Source of the DNA: an uncultured Alistipes sp.
GTDB taxonomy: Bacteria > Bacteroidota > Bacteroidia > Bacteroidales > Rikenellaceae
Direction: 5' to 3'
NCBI GenBank assembly: GCA_900769405.1
Contig: CAAGGL010000026.1
Coordinates: forward strand, 89,956 to 153,955
DNA length: 64,000 bases
Part shown: positions 34,956-47,767 of the stretch, in pieces
How the letters are laid out: every line of letters starts with the position of its first letter
Position numbering within the stretch: the stretch's first letter is position 1
Translations under genes and position numbers: made by a program
Notes under the pieces: model-generated
Databases searched by the model: none
The model's input: only the letters and a program-made list of their open reading frames with translations
Told to the model about the DNA's origin: nothing

Positions 34956-34968
34956 GAAAGCGTATTAT

Positions 34969-35041
34969 CGCGGAGTGGAGCAGTTGGCAGCTCGTTGGGC
35001 TCATAACCCAAAGGTCGGAGGTTCGAGTCCTCCCTCCGCTA
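34969..35041 (+). tRNA. Initiator tRNA-fMet (CAT)
   Basis: Anticodon arm TTGGG-CTCATAA-CCCAA contains the GGG/CCC pairs specific to initiators. The first acceptor position is unpaired (C1 with U72), also diagnostic. T arm GGAGG-TTCGAGT-CCTCC; discriminator A; no encoded CCA. Confidence 0.95.
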
Positions 35042-35044
35042 CTC

Positions 35045-35077
35045 AAAGGACAAATCGAGAGGTTTGTCCTTTTTTTA
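35045..35077 (+). terminator. Terminator of tRNA-fMet
   Basis: AAAGGACAAA/TTTGTCCTTT, 10 bp, followed by a long T run. Confidence 0.92.
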
Positions 35078-35222
35078 TTTTCACACTTTGAGGAACATTT
35101 TATTCGGGCGGAAATACAATAAATCGCCCTTCTACTGCATTTAGGTCGATGTTTTACGGAAAAATCAACCCACATCAAAGAGCAAAAACTTAAACCTAAA
35201 CAAAATAAATTAGAAGACTACG

Positions 35223-35426
35223 ATGAGAAAATTATTGGTTGCGACACTTGTTGCATTGCAATGTGTGCTATCGGTATGCAATGCGCTCAGCGTGTCGGTG
35301 TTCAATGCCTACAACCGCCGCAATGTCAGCGCCAAGCAGTTCCAAATTGTGGACAGCGCAATCTTGGAGTCGAGCATCAACTACCTCTCGATTACCCCCA
35401 ACGTGTCACTTATGCTTAAATTCTAA
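35223..35426 (+). pseudogene. TonB-dependent receptor remnant (signal peptide joined to C-terminus)
   Basis: The 67-codon frame starts with an export signal (MRKLLVATLVALQCVLSVCN). It then runs directly into SVSVFNAYNRRN and ends YLSITPNVSLMLKF, the typical last two strands of a TonB-dependent outer-membrane receptor. About 700 or more central residues are missing, which I read as an in-frame internal deletion. The following DUF4249 remnant supports this: receptor/DUF4249 pairs are common in Bacteroidetes. Confidence 0.65.
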
Positions 35427-35432
35427 ACCGAT

Positions 35433-35857
35433 ATGAAACATATTATATATACTCTTGGTTGCGCTCCTCGCTGTTGCGTGCGAGCCGACTCTCGAAGCGG
35501 AGTTCACCGACCGCCCCGTAGTGTGTTGCTATCTCGCGGCCGAGCAATCACCGACGCTGACCGTGCAGAAACTGATCCCGTTTCAGAGCGACGCCGTGTT
35601 TAGCGACGAAGATGTGAACAATCTCGACATCACAATTACCGACCTCACTACTGCGACCGACTATCGCTTGCTGAATATCGGTGCGGGAGCCTATTGCAAC
35701 GAAAACCTCGTAGCAAAGGCAGGTCACGAGTATCGACTCCGCTTCGACTACGCTGGTCGATGTGAAGGGTAATATCGACGGCGGCTACGGTATTTTCACG
35801 GGCATCAACAGCTTCACCAAGACGATCATCGTCACCGAGCAGTCGCGCCCCTTCTAA
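35433..35857 (+). pseudogene. DUF4249-family lipoprotein remnant
   Basis: An ATG at 35433 begins a signal peptide, but the frame shifts by one nucleotide before LVALLAVACEPTLEAEF. The DUF4249-like region (RPVVCCYLAAEQSPTLTVQK) stays open to a stop at 35772. A second segment, in another frame, encodes the family's C-terminal end (VDVKGNIDGGYGIFTGINSF to SRPF) up to 35857. The middle of the protein is deleted. Together with the preceding receptor remnant it is a decayed outer-membrane uptake pair. Confidence 0.65.
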
Positions 35858-35884
35858 CCGCCAACATCGCACGGCACACATAAC

Positions 35885-35919
35885 AAGGACAAGCCCCACA
35901 CGGGACTTGTCCTTATTTT
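35885..35919. terminator. Terminator between DUF4249 remnant and glnA
   Basis: AAGGACAAGCCC pairs with GGGACTTGTCCTT (one bulge), followed by TATTTTT on the plus strand. Confidence 0.8.
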
Positions 35920-35939
35920 TGCGATATCTACACCTTCGA

Positions 35940-37442
35940 CTATCCGCAGTGGAAGTAGCGGCGGACAAGTTCGAGCATTGCCTCCTGGTTGTCGGCGATG
36001 TCGCTACGCAGGGTCTTGTCGCCATACGAGCGCAACTTCTTGATGATGCCGTCGATCATTGCGGGCGAGAAGACGTTATGCTCCTCAAACACAGCGCGCT
36101 GGCGCTCCAAACAATCGGCCGACGCCTCGCAACTATCGGGCAGCTGAGCCAGATCCTTCAAGCGATTGGCATTCTCCTTCTGGTGGATATTTACGTTCAC
36201 ATAGGTCTTCTCGGCAACCTCCAACGCATTCTCCATCTCGAAGCCGTGACGGCACGCTACGGCCAAACCTGCGATCAGCTGATAGAGGTCAGCCGAGCCG
36301 TCGGGCGAACGCATTTCGACAGTCTGTTTCTGCGTGGTGTCGTAGTTGCTCAGCGGCTCCAACGGATTGGCAATCTGGCACATATCACTCTTAGCTGCCC
36401 AGCCGAGAGGAACGCGAACGAGCACCGAACGGTTGCGGTCGCCCCAGCAGATATTGGTCGGCGCCTCCTGATGCGGCACCAGACGGAAATATGACGTGGG
36501 ATTGGTGTTGCCGAAGGCGGTGATCGACGGTGCAAGCTCCATCATACCTGCAATGGCGCGACGTGCCGTAGCCGACAATACGCCGTTGTCAAGCATTTGA
36601 TTTTGACCATCTTTCACGATACGCATATGGATGTGCAGACCCGAGCCTGCCTTGCCTGCGGTGATCTTCGGGGCGAAGGTGATATCGTAACCCATCTGAT
36701 AAGCTAAGTTGCGGATAATCCACTTTGCAATCATCAGCTGATCGGCTGCATCCTCGGCTGCCACGGGCAGGAACTCAATCTCGTTCTGCTCGTAAATCAG
36801 TCCGTCGATAGTGAAGTTACCCACCTCCGAGTGACCATATTTGATCTGTCCACCCGCCTGCGCGATGTATGCCATACAGGTTGTGCGGAACTCGTTGAAC
36901 TTGGCATAGGGAGCCGATTCGTGGTAACCCTTCTGGTCGGTTGCGGGGAACAGACCCTCGTCGGGAGCAATCACATAGTACTCCAACTCGCCCATCGCCT
37001 CGAACTGCATACCCGTCACCTCGTTGAATGCGCGGCACGCCTTGCGCAGGGTGTGCTCGGGCGAACTTTCGAGGGGCTCGCCATCTTTGTTGAAGTACGA
37101 GCAGAGCATCGAGAGGGTCGGGATCTCGGCAAACGGATCGAGGAATGCCGTGCTGAAACGCGGCAGAACATAGAGGTCGCTACTGCCGGCCTCGATAAAC
37201 GGGAAGAGGCTCGAACCATCGACGCGCTCACCACAAGTGAGGATCGCATCGAGATAAGCGGCGTTGTTGATGACGAAGTTGAGGGTTTTGAGGCGACCGT
37301 CGCCTGCGGGATACATAAAATTGACCATACGCACACCATTTTCGCGGATATAGCGCACGATGTCGGCCTTCGTAAACTCCTTGGCGGGTTTGCCCAGATA
37401 TGCAACCACCTTATTGGGGTTGAGTTCTAATTGATTGTTCAT
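35940..37442 (-). CDS. glnA: Glutamine synthetase, type I
   Basis: A 500-aa GlnA of class I. Active-site blocks: MGELEYYVI (metal-binding Glu), the long loop with EQNEIEF, GSGLHIHM (metal-binding His), NRSVLVRVP and VEMRSPDGSADLYQ. It is unrelated in length and layout to the GSIII encoded at the start of the window. Both could make glutamine; type I enzymes in Bacteroidetes are often the ammonia-regulated one. Monocistronic. Confidence 0.93.
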   Translation of the reverse strand: MNNQLELNPNKVVAYLGKPAKEFTKADIVRYIRENGVRMVNFMYPAGDGRLKTLNFVINNAAYLDAILTCGERVDGSSLFPFIEAGSSDLYVLPRFSTAFLDPFAEIPTLSMLCSYFNKDGEPLESSPEHTLRKACRAFNEVTGMQFEAMGELEYYVIAPDEGLFPATDQKGYHESAPYAKFNEFRTTCMAYIAQAGGQIKYGHSEVGNFTIDGLIYEQNEIEFLPVAAEDAADQLMIAKWIIRNLAYQMGYDITFAPKITAGKAGSGLHIHMRIVKDGQNQMLDNGVLSATARRAIAGMMELAPSITAFGNTNPTSYFRLVPHQEAPTNICWGDRNRSVLVRVPLGWAAKSDMCQIANPLEPLSNYDTTQKQTVEMRSPDGSADLYQLIAGLAVACRHGFEMENALEVAEKTYVNVNIHQKENANRLKDLAQLPDSCEASADCLERQRAVFEEHNVFSPAMIDGIIKKLRSYGDKTLRSDIADNQEAMLELVRRYFHCG

Positions 37443-37527
37443 AGGTTTTATGTTGTTTTGTCTGTTTCGAGATAGTTCTAATCACAAAGATAGCTTTTCC
37501 CAAGCAAACTCGCAACCAAAATAGAGA

Positions 37528-37637
37528 GGATTTGCGCTATTTTACTCGCCGAAAGGGTGAAATATGCGCCTGATAAATGATTCGCAACCAAAAAGAGGGA
37601 CCACTTTAAGTGATCCCTCTTGTGAGCTATTGACGAG
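37528..37637. repeat. Direct repeat, copy 1 (terminator and tRNA-Thr 3' end)
   Basis: Two blocks are shared with copy 2 at 38482-38647: a 35-bp block (37528-37562, 31 of 35 identical) and a 41-bp block (37597-37637, 40 of 41). The second block carries a terminator hairpin plus the last bases of tRNA-Thr. Together with copy 2 it brackets the beta-barrel gene. The hairpin ends in a T5 run on the minus strand and terminates that gene. Confidence 0.75.
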
Positions 37638-37666
37638 TTCGTTGTTCTGCCTGCGTCCTCGCGCGA

Positions 37667-38284
37667 TCAGAACTTGTAGCTAAACGACACCATCAAATTG
37701 GTGTGTTTCATACTTGGAGTGAGGTCGATATACGAGTCCTCCCATTCGCTCGGCTGGTATGCATCGAGAAAGCCCCAATCGTAGCTTACCGAGAAACCAT
37801 AACGCTTGAAGAACTCAACACCAAGACGCAAGCCCGCGCCGACATCAAAGCGGCGGCTATCGTCAAACGTAGCCGACGGCTCAAAGAACTCGCTATCATA
37901 TTCTGTCGAAACGATATTGCCAAACAGACCCATTGCCACATAGGGACCAGCCTCGCCAAATACGGCGAAATCATTCGTTACGGCATACTTGTAACCAACG
38001 TGAATCGGGAATTCAACACAATAGGCATCGGTGCGAGCAGCGCCCCACTCGCCATAATCCTGCTTGCAACCCTTCAATGTGAAGAGGGCGGCAGCGTTTG
38101 TATAAAGACCCTTTACCGGAGTCATATACTCGCCACGAATACCGACGTGGAAACCTACGCGATTACCAAGACCACCCCAGTTCGATACGTTCATACCTGC
38201 AACAGCCTCTGCGCCAAAACCCTGCGCCGATACGCTACCTAAGCCTAAAACCACGGCTGCAATCAATGTAAAAATCTTCTTCAT
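37667..38284 (-). CDS. Outer-membrane beta-barrel protein
   Basis: A 205-aa exported protein: signal peptide to SVSAQG, then eight or so amphipathic strands (GFHVGIRGEYMTPV, VGYKYAVTNDFAVFG, FSVSYDWGF) and a terminal MVSFSYKF ending in Phe, the BamA-recognised end. It is of the OMP_b-brl/PorT-like class of small barrels, function unknown. It lies between direct repeats that contain the 3' end of tRNA-Thr. A -7 box (TATCTTTG, minus strand) is at 38439-38446, about 155 bp upstream. Confidence 0.85.
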   Translation of the reverse strand: MKKIFTLIAAVVLGLGSVSAQGFGAEAVAGMNVSNWGGLGNRVGFHVGIRGEYMTPVKGLYTNAAALFTLKGCKQDYGEWGAARTDAYCVEFPIHVGYKYAVTNDFAVFGEAGPYVAMGLFGNIVSTEYDSEFFEPSATFDDSRRFDVGAGLRLGVEFFKRYGFSVSYDWGFLDAYQPSEWEDSYIDLTPSMKHTNLMVSFSYKF

Positions 38285-38438
38285 AATGCTTTTGAATTAA
38301 TTCCCACAGTTCAATGGGCAATCTGTTAATTGTAAAGTTTATATCTCAAACGCCAAACGTACCGATGAACTCCTCGAAAAGCGGTTATACACCCTCGAAT
38401 CTGCACAATTGACGCTCGCTATACATCGTAGAGCTATA

Positions 38439-38446
38439 CAAAGATA
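38439..38446 (-). promoter_or_regulatory. -7 box of the beta-barrel gene
   Basis: Minus strand TATCTTTG, leaving a leader of about 150 nt. No -33 TTG at the right distance. Confidence 0.4.
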
Positions 38447-38481
38447 ACATTTTTTTCTCGGAAAGACACTCCATTTACTCT

Positions 38482-38634
38482 GGATTTACTCTATTTTACT
38501 CGCCGAAAGGGCGAAAAATCGTCACGCGGGGAGAGGTCGACTATGATTGGGGTGGAGTGATTGAGCGTCGAAATAGGCTCGTAACTTAGTGATTAATAAC
38601 AGAAAAGGGACCACTTTAAGTGATCCCTCTTGTG

Positions 38635-38647
<13 letters not shown>
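38482..38647. repeat. Direct repeat, copy 2 (overlaps tRNA-Thr 3' end)
   Basis: Partner of 37528-37637. The 41-bp block at 38607-38647 includes the terminator hairpin of tRNA-Thr and the last 12 bases of the tRNA. The 90 bp between the two shared blocks differ from copy 1. Confidence 0.75.
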
Positions 38648-38706
<59 letters not shown>

Positions 38707-38979
38707 ATTAACTCCGATTAGGTGCGCAAAAGTAGGCAAGAATTTCTAATCTACCAAACTTTTTGCAAAGATTTTTACGCTTTTTTTGCGATATTTTTCG
38801 CAATCGCAACGTCGGCGGCGCGTAAGTGTATTGTAGCCAGCAACATACGCTCCGACGAAAAATCATCGCGCCAATCGAAAATTTTTCACCGTATCGGCAC
38901 CCGATTGTTCCAAATAGCCAAAGGTGGAGCAAAGTGCGATTTTTCGGCAAAATCTAATAGCTACTTGCGGAAGATTTTG

Positions 38980-38987
38980 TATCTTTG
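38980..38987 (+). promoter_or_regulatory. -7 box of the glutamine cyclotransferase-metH operon
   Basis: TATCTTTG, 35 bp before the ATG; no clear -33 element. Confidence 0.45.
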
Positions 38988-39021
38988 CTTAATTATATAT
39001 AAATATAAATTTACGTTGACA

Positions 39022-39825
39022 ATGAGATTTGCAATATTGCTTTTGCCGCTGGCCGTGCTTTTTGCGTGTGGAGGACGCGCGAGCAGTAGCGCCGTGGCAG
39101 CAAGCGAGGTCGCGCAACCCGCGATCATAACCCCAAAGAAATACAACTATATAATCCGAAATACCTATCCCCACCAGCGTTCGTCATACACGCAGGGTCT
39201 GTTCTGGTACGATGGCTCGTTGTGGGAGAGTGTGGGCGAGTATGGTCGCTCGAAGATGATGCGTGTCGAGTTGGAGAGCGGTCGCGCGATGAAGTCGGTA
39301 TCGCTGCCCAAGCGCGAGTTTGGCGAGGGTGCAGTACTGCTCGACAGCACGATCTACCAGATTACCTGGCGCGAGGGTGTGGCGCACCTCTACGATGTGC
39401 CGAGCCTCAAAGAGCGCACTACAATCCGATACTCGGGCGAAGGTTGGGGCATTGCCACCGACGGCAAGTGGCTCTATATGAGCGACGGAACGGACAAGAT
39501 TTACAAGCTCGACCCCGCGACATTCAAGCGCGTGGCGACCATTGCGGTGACCTTCAACGGTCAGTCGCTCGGTATGATCAACGAGATGGAGTGGATCGAC
39601 GGCAAGCTGTGGGCGAATGTCTATCTCACGGAGAGTATTGTTGTGATCGACCCCGCGACAGGTCAGATCGAGGGTGTGTTGGATCTCACGGGTCTGCTCT
39701 CGGAGGCCGATATGGAGCCGACGACCGACGTGCTAAACGGCATTGCCTACGACAAGGCGACGGGTCGCATATTCATCACGGGCAAAAATTGGCCTAAATT
39801 GTTTGAAATTGAAGTAATTAAGTAA
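39022..39825 (+). CDS. Glutaminyl-peptide cyclotransferase (beta-propeller type) lipoprotein
   Basis: Converts N-terminal glutamine to pyroglutamate. It is 267 aa with a lipoprotein signal (AVLFACGG). The mature part matches the plant/bacterial beta-propeller glutaminyl cyclase family: YPHQRSSYTQGLFWYDGSLWES, EFGEGAVLL, GEGWGIATDGKWLYMSDGTD, NEMEWIDGKLWANVY, and LNGIAYDKATGRIFITGKNWP. I chose the ATG at 39022 because the frame upstream is AT-rich and the signal peptide starts here. metH follows after 8 bp. Confidence 0.92.
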   Translation: MRFAILLLPLAVLFACGGRASSSAVAASEVAQPAIITPKKYNYIIRNTYPHQRSSYTQGLFWYDGSLWESVGEYGRSKMMRVELESGRAMKSVSLPKREFGEGAVLLDSTIYQITWREGVAHLYDVPSLKERTTIRYSGEGWGIATDGKWLYMSDGTDKIYKLDPATFKRVATIAVTFNGQSLGMINEMEWIDGKLWANVYLTESIVVIDPATGQIEGVLDLTGLLSEADMEPTTDVLNGIAYDKATGRIFITGKNWPKLFEIEVIK

Positions 39826-39833
39826 CGAGATAA

Positions 39834-43481
<3,648 letters not shown>

Positions 43482-43484
43482 ACG

Positions 43485-44447
43485 ATGAAAGTTATCGATA
43501 TAATCAATCAGGCCGAGACCAATCGCGCGCCTCGATTCACGATCGAGTTGCTGCCGCCGTTGAAGGGCGACGGCACGCAGGGTGTCTTTTCGGCTATCGA
43601 TACGCTGGTCGAGTATGGACCTGCATATATTAATGTTACGTTCCAGCGCGAGGACGAGAAGCTGGTCGAGCGCGAGGACGGTCTGTGGGAGCGTCGCGTA
43701 ACGCGCCGCCGCCCCGGCACGGTCGGCATCTCGGCGGCGATTATGAAACGCTACGGAATTGAGACGGTGCCGCACCTGATTTGTGGCGGTCTGTCGCGCT
43801 ACGATATCGAGGATGCGCTGATCGATATGGACTTTTTGGGTATCGAGAATGTGCTGGCTCTGCGTGGCGACAGCCGTCGTACGGAGCGTCGTTTCGCACC
43901 CCATCCCGACGGTCACGCCTATGCCGAGGGTCTGGTGCGCCAGATCGCGGCGATGAATCGTGGCGAGTTTGTCGATGGCGAGGTCGAGGAGTGTCACAAC
44001 TCGAAGTTCTGTATCGGTGTGGCGGGCTACCCCGAGAAGCACTCGGAGGCGCCGAATCTGGCGACCGACATCGAAAACCTGCGCCGCAAGGTCGATGCAG
44101 GTGCCGAGTATATCGTGACGCAGATGTGCTTTGATAATCAGCGCATTTTCGAGTTTATCGAGCGTTGCCGCGCGGCAGGGATTACGGTGCCTATCGTGCC
44201 CGGATTGAAGCCGTTTACGACCAAGTCGCAGCTTACGGTGCTGCCTCAGACCTTCCACGTCGATCTGCCCGAGGAGTTGGTTTCGGCGGTTTCGGCGTGC
44301 AAGGATAATCGTGCAGTGAAGCAGGTCGGTATTGAGTGGGCGACGATGCAGGCGCGCGAGTTGAAGGCGGCGGGTCTGCCCGTGATCCACTTCTATACGA
44401 TGAGCCGCACGGACAATGTTACGCAGATTGTGAAGAATGTATTCTAA
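43485..44447 (+). CDS. metF: 5,10-methylenetetrahydrofolate reductase
   Basis: Makes methyl-tetrahydrofolate, the methyl donor for MetH encoded just upstream. It is 320 aa, FAD-dependent TIM barrel. Visible blocks: FTIELLPPLKGDG, PAYINVTFQRED, DFLGIENVLALRGDS, VAGYPEKHSEAPN, DAGAEYIVTQMCFDNQ and IVPGLKPFTTKSQL. The arrangement metH-metF with a 3-bp gap argues for co-regulation. Confidence 0.96.
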   Translation: MKVIDIINQAETNRAPRFTIELLPPLKGDGTQGVFSAIDTLVEYGPAYINVTFQREDEKLVEREDGLWERRVTRRRPGTVGISAAIMKRYGIETVPHLICGGLSRYDIEDALIDMDFLGIENVLALRGDSRRTERRFAPHPDGHAYAEGLVRQIAAMNRGEFVDGEVEECHNSKFCIGVAGYPEKHSEAPNLATDIENLRRKVDAGAEYIVTQMCFDNQRIFEFIERCRAAGITVPIVPGLKPFTTKSQLTVLPQTFHVDLPEELVSAVSACKDNRAVKQVGIEWATMQARELKAAGLPVIHFYTMSRTDNVTQIVKNVF

Positions 44448-44461
44448 AACCCCATAACACT

Positions 44462-46729
44462 ATGGCAAAGAGAGAGAAAAAGAGCCGTCAAGGCTCGCCG
44501 ATTATCGAGCGCGATCGCTCGTCAATCATTATGCACGTGCTCACGGCAATGCCCGGGCACAAATTCTCGTTGAAGGAGCTGGCAGCCGTTTCGGGCGGTG
44601 CCGATCGCGATGGTCGCTATGCTACGCGCGATGCACTCGAACGTCTTATAGGTGAAGGGGTTGTAGAGGCCTGCACGGGACAGAAGTTCCGTCTGGCAGG
44701 CGGCGCAATGCCCACTTATGAGGGCATTGCCGATCTGGTTTCGTCGGGTGCGGTCTATGTCGCGGTCGAGGGTATGGAGGAGGATATCTATGTCCATCGC
44801 CGCAATACGTGCAATGCCCTTGACGGCGACCGCGTGCGAGTGGCAATCACGCGCAAGAACCGTGCAGGTGCGCCCGAAGGTGAGATCGTCGAGATCATCG
44901 AGCGCAACCCGAAGGGTTATGTCGGCACGGCGCAAGTGATGGATCATCAGATATTTATCAAGGTCGATTCGCGCAAGGTGCCGATGGATATCTACTGCTC
45001 GAAGCGCGAATATCCCGATCTGCGCGACGGCGAAAAGGTGGTCGTTCATATCATCGATTGGGCCGACGGCAGTAAGTGTCCGCAGGGTCGCATCAGCGAT
45101 GTGCTGGGTATGAGCGGCGACAACGATACGGAGATGCACGCAATCCTGGCGGAGTACGACCTGCCCTATAAGTTCGATCAGCGCGTGCTCCAAGCGGCCG
45201 AGGAGATCAAGGGCGAGATTACGGCGCAGGACTATGCCGAGCGTCGCGATTTCCGCGAGGTGACGACCTTCACGATCGACCCTGCCGACGCTAAGGACTT
45301 CGACGATGCGCTGTCGATCCGCAAGTTGGCTGAAAATCGCTGGGAGATTGGCGTGCATATCGCCGATGTGACGCACTATGTTCGCCCGAACGATATTGTT
45401 GATAACGAGGCTGTTGAGCGCGGCACGTCGGTCTATTTGGTCGATCGTACGGTGCCGATGCTGCCCGAGCGACTCTCGAACGAGTTATGCTCACTGCGCC
45501 CCCACGAGGAGAAGTTGTGTTTCTCGGCGGTCTTTGAGTTGGACGAGGAGCTGACGATCCACAACGAGTGGTTCGGTCGCACGGTGATCTACTCGGATCG
45601 TCGTTTTGCATACGAGGAGGCGCAGGAGATTATCGAGGGCGCCGATGGCGATTTGAAGGAGGAGATACTGACGCTCAACCGTTTGGCGCAGAAGATGCGT
45701 GCCGAGCGTTTCCGCGCGGGAGCTATCGGATTCTCGCGCAAGGAGGCTAAGTTCCACCTCGACGAGAAGGGTCGCCCGACGGGTGTCTATTTCAAGGAGC
45801 AGAAGGAGGCAAATCAGCTGATCGAGGAGTTTATGCTGTTGGCTAACCGCCGCGTGGCGGAGTTTATCGGTCGCCAGCGTGGTCGTCAGCGCACGATGGT
45901 ATATCGTGTTCACGATGAGCCGAATAGCGATAAGTTGGTGCGTTTCCAGAGCTTCATTCTGCGCTTTGGCTACTACTTCCGCGCCGATAAGGGTAAGGCC
46001 GTAGCGAAGGCGATGAACCGACTGATGGATAAGATTCGTGGCAAAGTCGAGGAGAATGCCATTGCGACGCTGGCCGTGCGCACGATGTCGAAGGCGTTCT
46101 ACACCACCGACAACATCGGCCACTATGGTCTGGCGTTCCCCTACTATACCCATTTTACCTCGCCCATTCGTCGCTATCCCGATATGATGGTGCATCGTCT
46201 GTTGGCGGGCTATCTGGCGGGTGCCAAGTCGCCCGACAAACGTTCGATGGAGAGCCTTTGCGAGCGTGCGTCGGAGCGTGAGGAGGTTGCAGCAGCAGCC
46301 GAGCGCTCGTCAATCAAGTACAAGATGACCGAGTTTATGGTCGATAAGGTCGGAATGGAGTTCGACGGACACATTTCGAGCCTCACGGAGTGGGGTATCT
46401 ATGTCGAGTTGGACGATACGCAGGTCGAGGGTATGGTCGCTTTGAAGGATATGCACGACGACGTCTATCGTTTCGATGAGGCGCTCTATGCCGTTGTAGG
46501 TCAGTCGGGTCGCAAGTTCACGTTAGGCGATAAGGTGCGTATCAAGGTGCTGCGCGCCGACCTGTCGAAGAAGCAGATCGACTTCGAACTGTTGTACGCT
46601 ATCGACTTGAAGAGCGGTCGCCGTACCGATATGGCTCGTCCGAAGTTGATTGCGCTCGACGATCGCATCTATCGCAAGGATCCGCGCGACGAGAAACGCT
46701 CGAAACGCGGTCGCAACGGAAGGAGATAA
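44462..46729 (+). CDS. rnr: Ribonuclease R
   Basis: Processive 3'-5' exoribonuclease of the RNB family that degrades structured RNA. It is 755 aa. Order: N-terminal HTH-like region, cold-shock domains (about 90-230), RNB catalytic domain with FTIDPADAKDFDDALS (about 270-285; metal-binding Asp residues), and a C-terminal S1 domain (about 650-720; FDGHISSLTEWGIYVELDD) followed by a basic tail. The start (MAKREKKSRQ) is 14 bp after metF; the upstream open frame overlaps metF in another frame. Confidence 0.96.
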   Translation: MAKREKKSRQGSPIIERDRSSIIMHVLTAMPGHKFSLKELAAVSGGADRDGRYATRDALERLIGEGVVEACTGQKFRLAGGAMPTYEGIADLVSSGAVYVAVEGMEEDIYVHRRNTCNALDGDRVRVAITRKNRAGAPEGEIVEIIERNPKGYVGTAQVMDHQIFIKVDSRKVPMDIYCSKREYPDLRDGEKVVVHIIDWADGSKCPQGRISDVLGMSGDNDTEMHAILAEYDLPYKFDQRVLQAAEEIKGEITAQDYAERRDFREVTTFTIDPADAKDFDDALSIRKLAENRWEIGVHIADVTHYVRPNDIVDNEAVERGTSVYLVDRTVPMLPERLSNELCSLRPHEEKLCFSAVFELDEELTIHNEWFGRTVIYSDRRFAYEEAQEIIEGADGDLKEEILTLNRLAQKMRAERFRAGAIGFSRKEAKFHLDEKGRPTGVYFKEQKEANQLIEEFMLLANRRVAEFIGRQRGRQRTMVYRVHDEPNSDKLVRFQSFILRFGYYFRADKGKAVAKAMNRLMDKIRGKVEENAIATLAVRTMSKAFYTTDNIGHYGLAFPYYTHFTSPIRRYPDMMVHRLLAGYLAGAKSPDKRSMESLCERASEREEVAAAAERSSIKYKMTEFMVDKVGMEFDGHISSLTEWGIYVELDDTQVEGMVALKDMHDDVYRFDEALYAVVGQSGRKFTLGDKVRIKVLRADLSKKQIDFELLYAIDLKSGRRTDMARPKLIALDDRIYRKDPRDEKRSKRGRNGRR

Positions 46730-46751
46730 ACTACTGAAAAACAGAATAATT

Positions 46752-47222
46752 ATGAAACGTATAGTAATAATTTTGTTGGCCGTTGTGGCTATGTGCGCAT
46801 CGGTCGATGTGCAAGCTGAGGAGGTCACCACGACAAATTCGATTCAGCTCGAACAGCCGCAGATGGCGTCGTTCAATGGTGGCAATTTGAATGATTTCAA
46901 GGTATGGGTCGAGGCCGAGATGGCAAAACGCACCACCGCAACAAACAAAGCAGGTCGAGTAATCGTCGCTTTCAAGGTGATGGCTGACGGCACGATCGAA
47001 GTGAACGATAAGCCCGCAATGAACTCGCAGGCCGATCCTGAACTCTTTGCAGAGGTACGACGCGTAGTAGCCTCGTCGGCAGGAATGTGGGAGCCCGCAG
47101 TACAAAATGGTCAAGTGGTGAACATATCGTTGGTGACTCCCGTCAATTGCGAGAAGGTGAAGGCTGCCAAACCAGCCAAGAAAGGCAAGCCCTCGAAAAA
47201 GGAGCGCGCCGCAAAGCGATAG
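46752..47222 (+). CDS. Secreted protein with TonB C-terminal-like domain
   Basis: A 156-aa protein with a cleavable signal peptide (MKRIVIILLAVVAMCASVDV). Residues about 65-135 (KAGRVIVAFKVMADGTIEVN to MWEPAVQNGQVVNISLVTPV) resemble the TonB C-terminal fold, here without a TM anchor or Pro-rich linker. The tail is Lys/Pro-rich. The start at 46752 is chosen for the signal peptide. Possibly co-transcribed with rnr 22 bp upstream. Function unknown. Confidence 0.8.
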   Translation: MKRIVIILLAVVAMCASVDVQAEEVTTTNSIQLEQPQMASFNGGNLNDFKVWVEAEMAKRTTATNKAGRVIVAFKVMADGTIEVNDKPAMNSQADPELFAEVRRVVASSAGMWEPAVQNGQVVNISLVTPVNCEKVKAAKPAKKGKPSKKERAAKR

Positions 47223-47246
47223 CGTCCGCTCTTGCATAGATCGAAA

Positions 47247-47282
47247 AAGCCGCACCCCGACTGAGAGGTGCGGCTTTTTTGT
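47247..47282 (+). terminator. Terminator after the TonB-C gene
   Basis: AAGCCGCACC/GGTGCGGCTT, 10 bp, followed by T7. Confidence 0.92.
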
Positions 47283-47298
47283 TTTCAAACCGAGAGGA

Positions 47299-47715
47299 CT
47301 ATTTGCTCATTATTTCGACGGCTTTGGCGCGGGCCTGATCGCGCACCTCGGGGGTGATGTTCTTCCACACCACATTGACCACCCAAAACAGCGCACTGAT
47401 ATCATCGGCATAACCAACCATCGGCAGTAGGTCGGGAACAATATCAAAAGGCAGAATAAAGTAACCCAACACACCATAGATCTTAGCCTTGTCGGCTGTC
47501 GAAACCGACGGCGAGCGCAACACATAGTAGAGCGTCAGCACTGCCTCCAACGCCTTGCCACCCAGCTTCTTAGCCACCTTGCGCAGCTTCGATATCAGAC
47601 CGTTATCGGTGTAGTGATCGCCATAGCGCTCGATGTTCGACGGCACCAGCGCCTTCGACTGCGGCTCGAAATCCTCACGCTTGTAGTCGTGCTTATTTTC
47701 GTTGATTACTTCCAT
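47299..47715 (-). CDS. DUF1232 (YkvA-like) membrane protein
   Basis: A 138-aa protein with the DUF1232 core: KAKIYGVLGYFILPFDIVPD and LLPMVGYADDISALFWVVNVV, two short hydrophobic segments. Function of the family is unknown. The N-terminal 60 residues are charged and helical. Monocistronic on the minus strand, convergent with the TonB-C gene. Confidence 0.88.
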   Translation of the reverse strand: MEVINENKHDYKREDFEPQSKALVPSNIERYGDHYTDNGLISKLRKVAKKLGGKALEAVLTLYYVLRSPSVSTADKAKIYGVLGYFILPFDIVPDLLPMVGYADDISALFWVVNVVWKNITPEVRDQARAKAVEIMSK

Positions 47716-47767
47716 TTTGCCAAAGTTTTATTGATGCAAATATAACGAAAAAACTTAAATTATCGTC

